Shown: positions 5,118-12,112 of the stretch, piece after piece
How positions within the stretch are numbered: position 1 is the first letter of the stretch
Layout: every line of letters begins with the position of its first letter
Assembly: GCA_023460055.1 (NCBI GenBank)
Contig: JAEWRJ010000193.1
Span: forward strand, 1 to 19,504
Direction of reading: 5' to 3'
Source: Bacillota bacterium
GTDB taxonomy: Bacteria > Bacillota > Clostridia > Christensenellales > Aristaeellaceae
DNA length: 19,504 nt
Made by a program: the position numbers and the translations under genes
The notes under the pieces: generated by a model
Told to the model about the DNA's origin: nothing
Seen by the model: only the letters and a program-made list of their open reading frames with translations
Database searches by the model: none

Positions 5118-6026
5118 GTGACTCCCATCTCTGTTTTAGAATTCAAACCGATCGAACTTGGTGACCGCGAGTGGATGGAGGAGTGTTTCCGCGCGGGCCA
5201 CAGGGGCTCGCTGGAGTACAGCTTCACCAACCTGTTTGTCTGGCGCAAGGCGCTCAATATCCAGGTGGCCCGCTATGAGGGCTATGCCATCGTGATGTCA
5301 AACCCCGATACCCCGAGCTATGTGTTCCCCATGGGCAGGGGCCCGCTGCTGCCCGTGCTGGAAGCGATGCTTGAGTATTCCCGGTCCATTGGCCACCCCC
5401 TGTGCTTCAACACCCTGCTGGAGGGCGACAGGCTGCGCCTGGAGGCGCTGTTTCCCGGCCGCTTTGAGATCAAGGAGATCCGCTGGGCCTTTGACTATGT
5501 GTATGAGACGGAGCGGCTGATCAACCTGTCCGGCAAAAAGCTGTCGCAAAAGCGCAACAACATCAATAAGTTCAGCAAGGAATACCGGGATTGGGACTTT
5601 GAAGAGATCACCCGCGCCAACATTGATGAGGTCTGGGACATGAGCCGCAAATGGGCCGAGATGATGGATACGGGCGATGACCAGAGCCTGCATGAGGAGC
5701 TGAGCGCGCTGGAGGAGACCTTCCGCCATTTTGAGGCGCTGAACATGCAGGGAGGGCTCATCCGGGCCAACGGGCGCGTGATCGCCTTTTCGATCGGCGA
5801 CCCGCTCAACGAGGATGTCTACCTGGTGCAGTTTGAAAAGGCCTACCCGGATATCCCCGGCGCCTATCAGGTGATCAACCAGCAGTTCGCGGAGCATTAC
5901 GCCGCCGGCTACAAGTTTGTCAACCGCGAGGACGACGCGGGCGATGAAGGCCTGCGCAAGGCGAAGCTGAGCTACGATCCCATCTACCTGGTGGCCAAAT
6001 ACAGCGCCCGGCAGATCACGCCGTGA
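5118..6026 (+). CDS. DUF2156 family protein
   Basis: A 302-residue protein of the DUF2156 family, related to the C-terminal, aminoacyltransferase-like (GNAT-fold) domain of phosphatidylglycerol lysyltransferases. Typical segments are EYSFTNLFVWR near the N-terminus, KRNNINKF in the middle and YQVINQQFAEHYAAGYKFVNREDD toward the end. No membrane segments are visible, so it is not a full MprF. The GTG at 5118 is chosen because AAGGA lies just upstream and the family N-terminus starts close by; a GTG at 5055 would lie inside the upstream hairpin. The stop overlaps the start of the GNAT gene (GTGA), implying coupling. Substrate unknown. Confidence 0.75.
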   Translation: MTPISVLEFKPIELGDREWMEECFRAGHRGSLEYSFTNLFVWRKALNIQVARYEGYAIVMSNPDTPSYVFPMGRGPLLPVLEAMLEYSRSIGHPLCFNTLLEGDRLRLEALFPGRFEIKEIRWAFDYVYETERLINLSGKKLSQKRNNINKFSKEYRDWDFEEITRANIDEVWDMSRKWAEMMDTGDDQSLHEELSALEETFRHFEALNMQGGLIRANGRVIAFSIGDPLNEDVYLVQFEKAYPDIPGAYQVINQQFAEHYAAGYKFVNREDDAGDEGLRKAKLSYDPIYLVAKYSARQITP

Positions 6027-6892
6027 TCAGGCAGGCGCGCCCGGAGGACCTGCCGGGGATCAAGCGGCTGTGGATGCAGGCCTTTCACGACAGCGAAGCG
6101 GCCACGGATTTTTATTTTGATCACCGGATGCCCCGGGCGGATCTGCTTGACTGCCTGCTGATCGATACCCGGGGCGGTGAACTGCGCGGCATGCTGAGCC
6201 TGCTGCCCATCGATCTGGGGTCTGGCGGGGTGGGCTATCCGGCGCGGTATTTCTTTGCCATCGCGACCGATGAGCGCTTCCGCCGCATGGGCATCAGCAC
6301 AGCGCTGATCGGGGAGGCCGAACGGGTCACCGTGGAAAGGGGCGGCGTGGCCTCCCTGCTGGTGCCGGCAAACCCTCCCTTGTTTGATTTTTACGGCAAG
6401 CGCGGCTATAAGACAGTGTTCTCCTACCAGCCGGCCGTTTTTGAGGGGGCCGGTATCGCCGATTGCCCGCCCGGGGCCCTCTTGCTTCCGGCAGAGCCGG
6501 AAGACATCCTGCGCCTGCGGGATGCCGCCTTTTCAAAAAGCCGCCTCTATGCCCGGTGGGACGCGCAAGCCCTCGGCTTTGTCGTCAAGGCCTCCCGCGC
6601 CTGGGACGCGCCCCTGCTGCGCTTCACGCTAGACGGGGGAGAGGGCTATGCCTACTGCGAGCGCGATGGAAGCGCCGTCATCATCAAGGAGCTGGCGCTG
6701 TCGGGCATCGGGGCAGCGGACGCGATGCGAATTATCCACAGGGAACTGCGTGCCGATATGTACCATGTGCGTCTGATGCCCGATGAGTCAGCCGCGGGCA
6801 ATCAGCCCTACGGCATGATCCGATGGCTGAAGAAGCCCCTCACCCTATCAACTGAAGGCCCGGCGCCTTATCTGGGCCTTGGAAAGGACTGA
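6023..6892 (+). CDS. GNAT family N-acetyltransferase
   Basis: A 289-residue protein whose first 140 residues have the GNAT fold. Motif A contains R87-R-M-G90-I-S92, the acetyl-CoA pyrophosphate-binding loop, after the beta-strand YFFAIATDE; FDFYGKRGYK (121-130) is the usual motif B end. The remaining 150 residues form a second domain, as in two-domain Eis-like GNATs, but the resemblance is too weak to assign a substrate. It starts with GTG at 6023, overlapping the DUF2156 stop by four bases with no clear SD of its own, so translation probably depends on coupling. It lies in one transcription unit with the DUF2156 and Nudix genes. Confidence 0.8.
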   Translation: MIRQARPEDLPGIKRLWMQAFHDSEAATDFYFDHRMPRADLLDCLLIDTRGGELRGMLSLLPIDLGSGGVGYPARYFFAIATDERFRRMGISTALIGEAERVTVERGGVASLLVPANPPLFDFYGKRGYKTVFSYQPAVFEGAGIADCPPGALLLPAEPEDILRLRDAAFSKSRLYARWDAQALGFVVKASRAWDAPLLRFTLDGGEGYAYCERDGSAVIIKELALSGIGAADAMRIIHRELRADMYHVRLMPDESAAGNQPYGMIRWLKKPLTLSTEGPAPYLGLGKD

Positions 6893-6897
6893 ACAGC

Positions 6898-7314
6898 GTG
6901 CGATACGAAAAATCCTGCGGGGCGCTTGTGTTCCGCCGGGCAAGTCAAGGCCTGGAGGTGTTGCTCTTGAAGCACAGGGCCGGGCACTGGGATTTTCCCA
7001 AGGGCCATGTGGAAGCGGGGGAGAGCGAGCAGGAGACGGCGCTGCGCGAGGTGCTGGAGGAAAGCGGCCTCGTCGTGAAGCTGGAGGATACCGGCTTCCG
7101 CGAAGTCATCCGCTTCTCGCCCTTCCCCGGCTGCGAGAAGGATGTGGTCTATTTCCTTGCCTTTCTCCAGTCCGGTGAGCTGACGCCCCAGCCGGAGGAA
7201 ATATCCCGCGCCGCCTGGCTGAGCCCGGCGGAAGCGCTGGAGCGCATCACCTACCAGAACGCCCGCAATCTGCTGCTGAAGGCGCTGACGCACTTGGATG
7301 CGCAAGGGGAGTAA
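6898..7314 (+). CDS. Nudix hydrolase, Ap4A-hydrolase-like
   Basis: A 138-residue Nudix protein. The full Nudix box is present: G36-x5-E42-x7-R50-E51-V-L-E54-E55-S-G57, which binds the divalent metal and positions the pyrophosphate. Size, the N-terminal SCGALVFRR, and WDFPKGHVE resemble bacterial diadenosine tetraphosphate hydrolases, which clear Ap4A made by aminoacyl-tRNA synthetases. The start is GTG at 6898, with GGAAAGGA nine bases upstream; it lies 5 nt after the GNAT gene. The exact nucleotide substrate cannot be read from the sequence. Confidence 0.85.
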   Translation: MRYEKSCGALVFRRASQGLEVLLLKHRAGHWDFPKGHVEAGESEQETALREVLEESGLVVKLEDTGFREVIRFSPFPGCEKDVVYFLAFLQSGELTPQPEEISRAAWLSPAEALERITYQNARNLLLKALTHLDAQGE

Positions 7315-7318
7315 CTGG

Positions 7319-7527
7319 GATTACGTTTCACACAGAGACACAGAGGGAACAGAGAAGGCGGGGCAAGCCCGCCTTTCACAGAGGACTAATATGGTTGTCC
7401 GGCTTCTTTTCTGTGTTTTCCGTGTATTCCGCGGTTCGTTCCCTGTTTTATGGAAGTGACCAACCACGGAACACACGGAGCACACGGAACACATAGAACT
7501 ATTTGCATTCTCAGTGAGAAACGCAAG
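7319..7527 (+). repeat. 209-bp repeat element with inverted ends and nested hairpins
   Basis: It begins TTACGTTTCACACAGAG and ends with GTGAGAAACGCAA, an inverted copy of its start, giving ends like those of a MITE. Inside are a CACAGAG arm (7329-7356), a GC hairpin (AAGGCGGG 7355-7362 with CCCGCCTT 7368-7375), an inverted CACGG arm ending GGTTCG at 7438, a 23-nt loop (7439-7461), and a CACGG arm from 7462 to about 7495. No gene or clear target duplication was seen. It fills nearly all of the gap between the Nudix gene and the next terminator. Confidence 0.65.
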
Positions 7528-7558
7528 CTATGAGTCTGCTGCCGTACGCGAATGATTC

Positions 7559-7596
7559 AAAAACGACCGCGCGCTTGATCACAGCGGCGGTCGTTT
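7559..7596 (-). terminator. Terminator of the acidic protein gene
   Basis: A perfect 10-bp stem (AAACGACCGC 7561-7570 with GCGGTCGTTT 7587-7596). On the minus strand it is followed by a run of five T, 14 nt after the stop codon. Confidence 0.75.
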
Positions 7597-7609
7597 GCGT
7601 TTATTGCTT

Positions 7610-8356
7610 TCAGCCCATTTCCGGGGGGACGGATTGCTGCAGGTGCTCGTTTTTCATGTCTGTTTCCAGCACGCTCGAGTTGCTTTCCTTATCAGGCGAA
7701 GAGGAGGAGGAGCTGTCAGGGTTGGCCGGGGGCTTCTCCATCCGGTCAGCCTCATCCGTCGGCGCGCTGGGCGAGTCATAGGGGATCTCGCCCTCTTCCG
7801 GTTTATCAAAAAAAGTATCCGCATCATCATCAGCATCGGCTGCGTCATCGCCGGGTTTGTCATCCCGGCGGGTCAGGGCTTGCAGGCGGAGGGCCAGTTT
7901 GACGGCCAGATCCGCGCGCTCGCCGATGGCCTTGGCCAGCGTTTCGGCCCACAGAGCGGTCCCGGCGTCGCTCAGCCCTGAACGCAGCGTGGTCCCTGCG
8001 TCTGCCGCTTCCTCCTGCAGTTTCTTCAGGGCGGAGGCCAAGGCATCCTTCGCCGCTTCGGGCGTGGTGTAGGGCTTGGTAACCGGGTCCTCCATGGCGG
8101 CTTTGACCTTGTCAAAGGTCTGCGCGCTGAAATCCTTCACCTGGTGGAAGAGATCCTCGCTCTTGTCCTTGATGGTGCTAAATGTTTGCTCGCCTTTTTT
8201 GGCGTATTTCTCACGGTTTTCTTTAGAAACAGCGTCGCCGATGACGTCGGCTACCTTCTCAACGGCGCTGGATATTGCTCCGAAGGTTGCCATGGCAGCC
8301 TGCTTGATCGGGTTGTCATCCTGGGGTTTGTTGGGGTCCTTGTGGTCCTGATCCAT
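7610..8356 (-). CDS. Acidic helical protein of unknown function
   Basis: I do not recognise this 248-residue protein. Residues 15-165 look like a string of amphipathic, Ala/Lys/Glu-rich helices (for example KDKSEDLFHQVKDFSAQTFD), reminiscent of LEA or YtxH-like stress proteins, though with no clear family motif. Residues 165-248 form an acidic, low-complexity and probably disordered tail containing DDAADADDDAD and a six-serine run. There is no signal peptide, membrane segment or cysteine. The ATG at 8356 has a strong AGGAGG 8 nt upstream; a TTG two codons earlier is too close to it. It is divergent from the DUF951-lepB-recQ genes. An envelope-stress or desiccation role would be speculation. 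Confidence 0.8.
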   Translation of the reverse strand: MDQDHKDPNKPQDDNPIKQAAMATFGAISSAVEKVADVIGDAVSKENREKYAKKGEQTFSTIKDKSEDLFHQVKDFSAQTFDKVKAAMEDPVTKPYTTPEAAKDALASALKKLQEEAADAGTTLRSGLSDAGTALWAETLAKAIGERADLAVKLALRLQALTRRDDKPGDDAADADDDADTFFDKPEEGEIPYDSPSAPTDEADRMEKPPANPDSSSSSSPDKESNSSVLETDMKNEHLQQSVPPEMG

Positions 8357-8383
8357 GCGCAAAACCTCCTTGTGTTATTGATA

Positions 8384-8412
8384 TATATATACACGGTTGA
8401 GACAGAGTTAAA
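8384..8412 (-). promoter_or_regulatory. Promoter of the acidic protein gene
   Basis: On the minus strand TTTAAC (8412-8407), a 17-bp spacer and TATATA (8389-8384). The -10 lies in a TA run, so its exact register is uncertain. Confidence 0.45.
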
Positions 8413-8424
8413 CCTGCCGTTTGC

Positions 8425-8453
8425 TTGTCATATGCTCAAGCGCTTGCTATAAT
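8425..8453 (+). promoter_or_regulatory. Sigma-A-type promoter of the DUF951-lepB-recQ run
   Basis: TTGTCA (8425-8430), a 17-bp spacer and a consensus TATAAT (8448-8453). The leader would be about 18 nt and contains GGAGGA. Confidence 0.8.
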
Positions 8454-8477
8454 GGCTTCATTGCGGAGGAAAGCGGC

Positions 8478-8735
8478 ATGGATGAAATCAGGCTGAAGGA
8501 TGTTGTGGAGATGCGCAAGACGCATCCCTGCGGCTCCAAGGAGTGGACGGTCACCCGCATCGGGGCGGACATCAAGATGAAGTGCTCGGGTTGCGGGCGC
8601 GTCGTGATGCTCGACCGGGTGGAGTTTCTGCGCCGCCGCAAAAAGGTGCTGGTACAGGGCCCGGAGTCAGCGGAGGTTACGCTGGGCCTGGTCCCCAGGC
8701 CGGCAGAAGAAGGAGACACCCTGAACAATGGATGA
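8478..8735 (+). CDS. DUF951 family protein
   Basis: An 85-residue protein of the DUF951 family, a small conserved protein of Firmicutes. The family pattern is clear: VEMRKTHPCGSKEWTVTRIG, then ADIKMKCSGCGRVVML, with cysteines arranged as in a small zinc- or nucleic-acid-binding domain. It is longer than usual by a C-terminal tail of about 20 residues. The start at 8478 has GCGGAGGA upstream. The 3' end overlaps lepB by 8 bp, so the two are probably coupled. Function of the family is not established. Confidence 0.85.
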   Translation: MDEIRLKDVVEMRKTHPCGSKEWTVTRIGADIKMKCSGCGRVVMLDRVEFLRRRKKVLVQGPESAEVTLGLVPRPAEEGDTLNNG

Positions 8736-9402
8736 AACGAAGCGCGAGGAACCCCTCGCCGGGGAACATGAGACCGTGAAGGCACAGAGCGACCAGCCCG
8801 CGGGCAAAAAGGGTAAGAAAGAGAAGAAGAAAAAGACAGTGGGGCAGGAGATCCTCAGCTGGGTGTTGACCCTGCTGGCCGCGGTGGCCATCGCGGCGAC
8901 CGTGCGCTATTTTGTGTTTGAGCCCGTGCGTGTGGACGGCCACAGCATGGATACCACCCTGGCTGATAAAGAGGTCATGCTGGTCACCAAGCCCGAGGTG
9001 CTGCTGGGAAAGCTTAAGCACGGCGACGTGGTGGTCGTCCGCTTCCCGGACCGCTTCACTGAAACAAAGATCCGTCTTGGCGCGCCGATCGACATCAGCC
9101 TGTCCAATCACACCCTGTTTGTCAAGCGGCTCGTGGGCCTGCCGGGCGATGTCATCGCCGTGCAGGGCGGCCACCTGTATCTCAACGATCAGCCGGTGGA
9201 CGAGCCCTATGTAGACGCGGACAAGTTCGGAGGCCGTGATTTCGCCCGCTATACCCTCAAGGAAGATGAATACTTCGTGATGGGAGATAACCGCGCCAAC
9301 TCAAACGACAGCCGCTCCGTCGGCCCGCTGAGCTACGACATGATCGTGGGGCACGCCAAGATGGTGCTGCTGCCCGTGGGCAAGCTGAGGACGATCAAAT
9401 AA
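8728..9402 (+). CDS. lepB: Signal peptidase I
   Basis: A type I signal peptidase of 224 residues that removes signal peptides from exported proteins at the outer face of the membrane. A Lys/Glu-rich cytoplasmic N-terminus (27-36 is almost all Lys and Glu) precedes one membrane segment at about 41-60. The catalytic Ser is S73 in VDGHSMDTTL and the general base is K133 in FVKRLVGLPGD. Box E, GDNRANSNDSR (186-196), is intact. A single N-terminal anchor and this size are typical of Gram-positive SipS-type enzymes. It overlaps the DUF951 gene by 8 bp and is followed 18 nt later by recQ. Confidence 0.95.
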   Translation: MDETKREEPLAGEHETVKAQSDQPAGKKGKKEKKKKTVGQEILSWVLTLLAAVAIAATVRYFVFEPVRVDGHSMDTTLADKEVMLVTKPEVLLGKLKHGDVVVVRFPDRFTETKIRLGAPIDISLSNHTLFVKRLVGLPGDVIAVQGGHLYLNDQPVDEPYVDADKFGGRDFARYTLKEDEYFVMGDNRANSNDSRSVGPLSYDMIVGHAKMVLLPVGKLRTIK

Positions 9403-9420
9403 AGCGCCAGAACGTTTATC

Positions 9421-11136
9421 ATGGATAAATACGAAGCCCTCAGGCAAGTCTTCGGTCACAGCGCCTTCCGCCCCGGGCAGGAGGCGCTGATTGATGCTGT
9501 CATGCAGGGGCGCGACGCGCTGGGCATCATGCCCACGGGCGCCGGCAAGTCGGCCTGCTTTCAGATCCCGGCGCTGACGCGCGAAGGCGTGACGCTGGTG
9601 ATATCGCCCCTCATCTCCCTGATGAAAGACCAGGTGGCGGCGCTCAAGCAGGCGGGCGTGCCCGCCGCCTACATCAACAGCGCGCTCACGCCCGGCCAGT
9701 GCAGCCTGGCGCTGCAAAGGGCGGCAGAGGGACAGTACAAGATCATCTATGTCGCGCCCGAGCGCCTGATGACGGCGGGCTTTCAGCGCTTCGCAAGGCT
9801 CTGCCCGCCTGCCCTGATCGCGGTGGATGAAGCCCACTGCGTATCCCACTGGGGGCAGGATTTCAGGCCCAGCTATCTTGGCATCCCGCAGTTTATTGAT
9901 ACCCTTGACAAGCGCCCGCCGCTGTGCGCCTTTACGGCCACGGCCACCCGGCAGGTGCGCGATGATATCATCCGTCTGCTGCGCCTTGACGATCCCCTGG
10001 TCCGCGTAACGGGCTTTGACCGGCCCGGCCTTCGCTTTTTGCTGTACAAGCCCAAGGATAAGGATGATGCCCTGCTGACATTGCTGCGCGAGCGGGCCGG
10101 CGCGTCGGGCATCGTCTACTGCGCCACCCGCAAGGCGGTGGACGAGGTGTGCTCCCTGCTGCGCCGCTGCGGCTATGCCGCTGCCCGCTACCATGCCGGC
10201 ATGGCGGATGAAGAGAGGCGGGACGCGCAGGATGATTTTCAGTTCGACCGCGCGCAGATCATGGTGGCTACCAACGCCTTTGGCATGGGCATCGATAAAT
10301 CCAACGTGCAGTTTGTCATTCACTACAACATGCCCAGAAACCTGGAAAGCTATTATCAGGAGGCCGGCCGCGCGGGGCGCGACGGGGCGCCTGCCGATTG
10401 CATCCTGCTCTACGCCAAAAAGGACGTGGCGCTGGCCCATTGGATGATCGACCACGCAGAGGAAAACCCGGAGCTGACCTTAGAGGAGCGTGAGCGCCTC
10501 AAGGCGCTTGAACTGGAACGCCTCAAGCAGATGACCTTCTACGCTTCCGGCAAGCGCTGCCTGCGCCAGAGCCTGCTGAAGTATTTCGGCGAGGCCGATG
10601 CCCCCGCCTACTGCGGTAACTGCTCCGCATGCCTGGATATGGCCGCTGAAGCCGTTGGTCATGAGAAGCAGAAGGCGCAGCCGGCCGCCGCCGGCCCCGA
10701 TGAGCAGCGCTTCGCCGCCCTGCGGGCCTTGCGAAACATGATCGCCAAGGCAAGCGGCGTGCCCGCCTATGTCGTGTTTTCAGACGCGACCCTGCGGGAG
10801 ATGGCCCGGATAATGCCAAAGGATGAGGATGAGTTTTTAAGAGTCTCCGGCGTCGGCGGGCATAAGCTGAAGCAATACGGAGCGGTCTTTCTGGATTTCA
10901 TCGGCAAGCTCGATGACATGCTCGGCCAGAGGACAAGCTGGGATACCGCCGCCTTTACGCAGCTGGTGCAGGCCAGCTATATCGCGGACGCGCCCTGGTC
11001 AAGCGGGGAGCTGAGCAAACTCAAAGCCCAGGCCGCCATGGGCCTGCCACTGGAATCGATGGCCAGAGCCCTCGACCGAACGCGCGAAAGCGTGCAGAGC
11101 AAGCTGACGGAGCTGGGGCTGAAGGCGAGTTTTTAA
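9421..11136 (+). CDS. recQ: RecQ-family DNA helicase (short form without a typical winged helix)
   Basis: A 571-residue 3'-5' superfamily 2 DNA helicase acting in recombination and replication-fork repair. Helicase motifs are intact: FRPGQ (16-20), Walker A TGAGKS (39-44), DEAH (136-139), FTATAT (171-176) and QEAGRAGRDG (313-322). The RecQ zinc site is present as C380, C398, C401 and C404. An HRDC-like domain begins near 430 and contains FLRVSGVGGHKLKQYG. Between zinc site and HRDC there are only about 25 Ala/Gln/Pro-rich residues, leaving no room for the winged-helix half of the RQC domain found in E. coli RecQ. About 75 further residues form a helical tail. The SD is weak, so translation may be coupled to lepB. 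Confidence 0.9.
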   Translation: MDKYEALRQVFGHSAFRPGQEALIDAVMQGRDALGIMPTGAGKSACFQIPALTREGVTLVISPLISLMKDQVAALKQAGVPAAYINSALTPGQCSLALQRAAEGQYKIIYVAPERLMTAGFQRFARLCPPALIAVDEAHCVSHWGQDFRPSYLGIPQFIDTLDKRPPLCAFTATATRQVRDDIIRLLRLDDPLVRVTGFDRPGLRFLLYKPKDKDDALLTLLRERAGASGIVYCATRKAVDEVCSLLRRCGYAAARYHAGMADEERRDAQDDFQFDRAQIMVATNAFGMGIDKSNVQFVIHYNMPRNLESYYQEAGRAGRDGAPADCILLYAKKDVALAHWMIDHAEENPELTLEERERLKALELERLKQMTFYASGKRCLRQSLLKYFGEADAPAYCGNCSACLDMAAEAVGHEKQKAQPAAAGPDEQRFAALRALRNMIAKASGVPAYVVFSDATLREMARIMPKDEDEFLRVSGVGGHKLKQYGAVFLDFIGKLDDMLGQRTSWDTAAFTQLVQASYIADAPWSSGELSKLKAQAAMGLPLESMARALDRTRESVQSKLTELGLKASF

Positions 11137-11180
11137 GATGGGGCTGAGCAGCCGCCTTGATCCTTTGGTTCAAGAGGAAG

Positions 11181-11330
11181 ACGAACCACAGAACACACGG
11201 ACAGCACGGAAAAGAAACCGGCACAACGATTCATACTTCCCCGATTCCGTGTAGTCCGTGATTTCCGTGGTTCGCATCGCATTGCAGGAAAATGATCAAC
11301 CACGGAATGCACGGAATACACGGAAAAATT
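11181..11330 (+). repeat. CACGG-type three-arm repeat
   Basis: Arm L (about 11182-11211) and arm R (11244-11274) are inverted copies matching at about 26 of 30 positions. Arm 3 (11298-11328) is a direct copy of arm L. R ends GGTTCG and is separated from the AACCACGGAA start of arm 3 by exactly 23 nt. R can pair with L or with arm 3 but not both. The layout matches the inner part of the element at 7319-7527. Confidence 0.7.
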
Positions 11331-11407
11331 AGTATGTGAAATTGACAGGCGTGCCGAATTCGGCAAAGCGAAAGAGAAAAGCCGTCTTGCGCAGCCGTGA
11401 ACAGCGC

Positions 11408-11455
11408 AAAAAAAGACACGATTGGGATCGATTTGATCTCCCTCGTGTCTTTTAT
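11408..11455. terminator. Terminator between recQ and the vor operon, stronger for the minus strand
   Basis: A perfect 11-bp stem (AAAAGACACGA 11411-11421 with TCGTGTCTTTT 11443-11453) has an inner GATC/GATC pairing. The minus-strand transcript has a run of U after the stem; the plus strand has only four T. Confidence 0.75.
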
Positions 11456-11484
11456 CTACCTATGTCTTGGTTGTTCATTGTTCA

Positions 11485-11574
11485 ATTCAGCATTCCGCAT
11501 TCAGCATTCAGCATTTGCCGCCCAGGCGGCACCGCATTCAGCATTCCGCATTCAGCATTTGCCACCTTGGCGGC
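11485..11574 (+). repeat. Duplicated heptamer array, each copy ending in a GCCGCC hairpin
   Basis: Two units of about 45 bp (11485-11530 and 11533-11574) each consist of tandem GCATTCA/GCATTCC heptamers followed by GCATTTGCC and a short palindrome (GCCGCCCAGGCGGC; GCCACCTTGGCGGC). They begin directly after the vorC stop, inside its 3' untranslated region. With the 11181-11330 repeat and the terminator they account for most of the gene-free stretch 11137-11575; I see no gene in the rest. Confidence 0.75.
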
Positions 11575-11575
11575 A

Positions 11576-12112
11576 TCACGCTACGAAACTTGCTCCCGTC
11601 TGCAGCGCCTTGATGTTCAGTTCCACCAGATGCGCCTTGGGGCCGGTGAAGATATGGGCCAGCATCTTTTCCAGCGTCTCGATGCGCAAGGCGCCGGTGG
11701 CGCGGATGTAGGCGCCCAGCATGATCATGTTGGCCACCTTGATGTTGCCAAGGCGCGCGGCTTCTTCCATGGAGGGGATGTAAAAGGCGCGCAGGTCATC
11801 CCTTATGACCTTTTCAAGCGCCTGGGAAGAGTTGACCAGTACCAAAGCGCCTGGCCGGCAGCGCGGCTCAAAGCGCTTGAGCGAGGGGCCGTTCATGGCG
11901 ATCAGTTCCGTTGGGCGGTTGACCACGGGGGAGCCGACGGGCAGGCCCGAGAGCACGACGGAGCAGTTGGCCGTGCCGCCGCGCATTTCGGGGCCGTAGG
12001 AGGGCACCCAGGATACCTCCAGGCCTTCCTCCATGCCGGCTTCCACCAGCGTTTTGCCCATGGACATCACGCCCTGGCCGCCGAAACCGGCGATGATGAT
12101 CTCTCGTGTCAT
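11576..12112 (-). CDS. vorC: 2-oxoacid:ferredoxin oxidoreductase, gamma subunit
   Basis: A 178-residue gamma subunit of the four-subunit (delta-alpha-beta-gamma) 2-oxoacid:ferredoxin oxidoreductases. The glycine-rich GFGGQGVMSMG (9-19) and the segment SYGPEMRGGTANCSV are characteristic. It belongs to a complex that converts branched-chain 2-oxoacids, coenzyme A and oxidised ferredoxin to acyl-CoA, CO2 and reduced ferredoxin. It overlaps the beta-subunit gene by four bases (ATGA) and is last in the operon. Assignment to the branched-chain (VOR) type rather than 2-oxoglutarate rests mainly on the linkage to buk and leucine dehydrogenase. Confidence 0.85.
   Translation of the reverse strand: MTREIIIAGFGGQGVMSMGKTLVEAGMEEGLEVSWVPSYGPEMRGGTANCSVVLSGLPVGSPVVNRPTELIAMNGPSLKRFEPRCRPGALVLVNSSQALEKVIRDDLRAFYIPSMEEAARLGNIKVANMIMLGAYIRATGALRIETLEKMLAHIFTGPKAHLVELNIKALQTGASFVA

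Noticed and set aside
9301..10455. 384-codon open frame antisense to lepB/recQ
   Set aside because: Its peptide has no recognisable domain, and the plus-strand recQ frame has all helicase motifs. Long antisense frames are expected in high-GC genes.
11181..11330. CACGG units as a CRISPR array
   Set aside because: Arms alternate in orientation, copies diverge, and there is no regular repeat-spacer period or cas gene.
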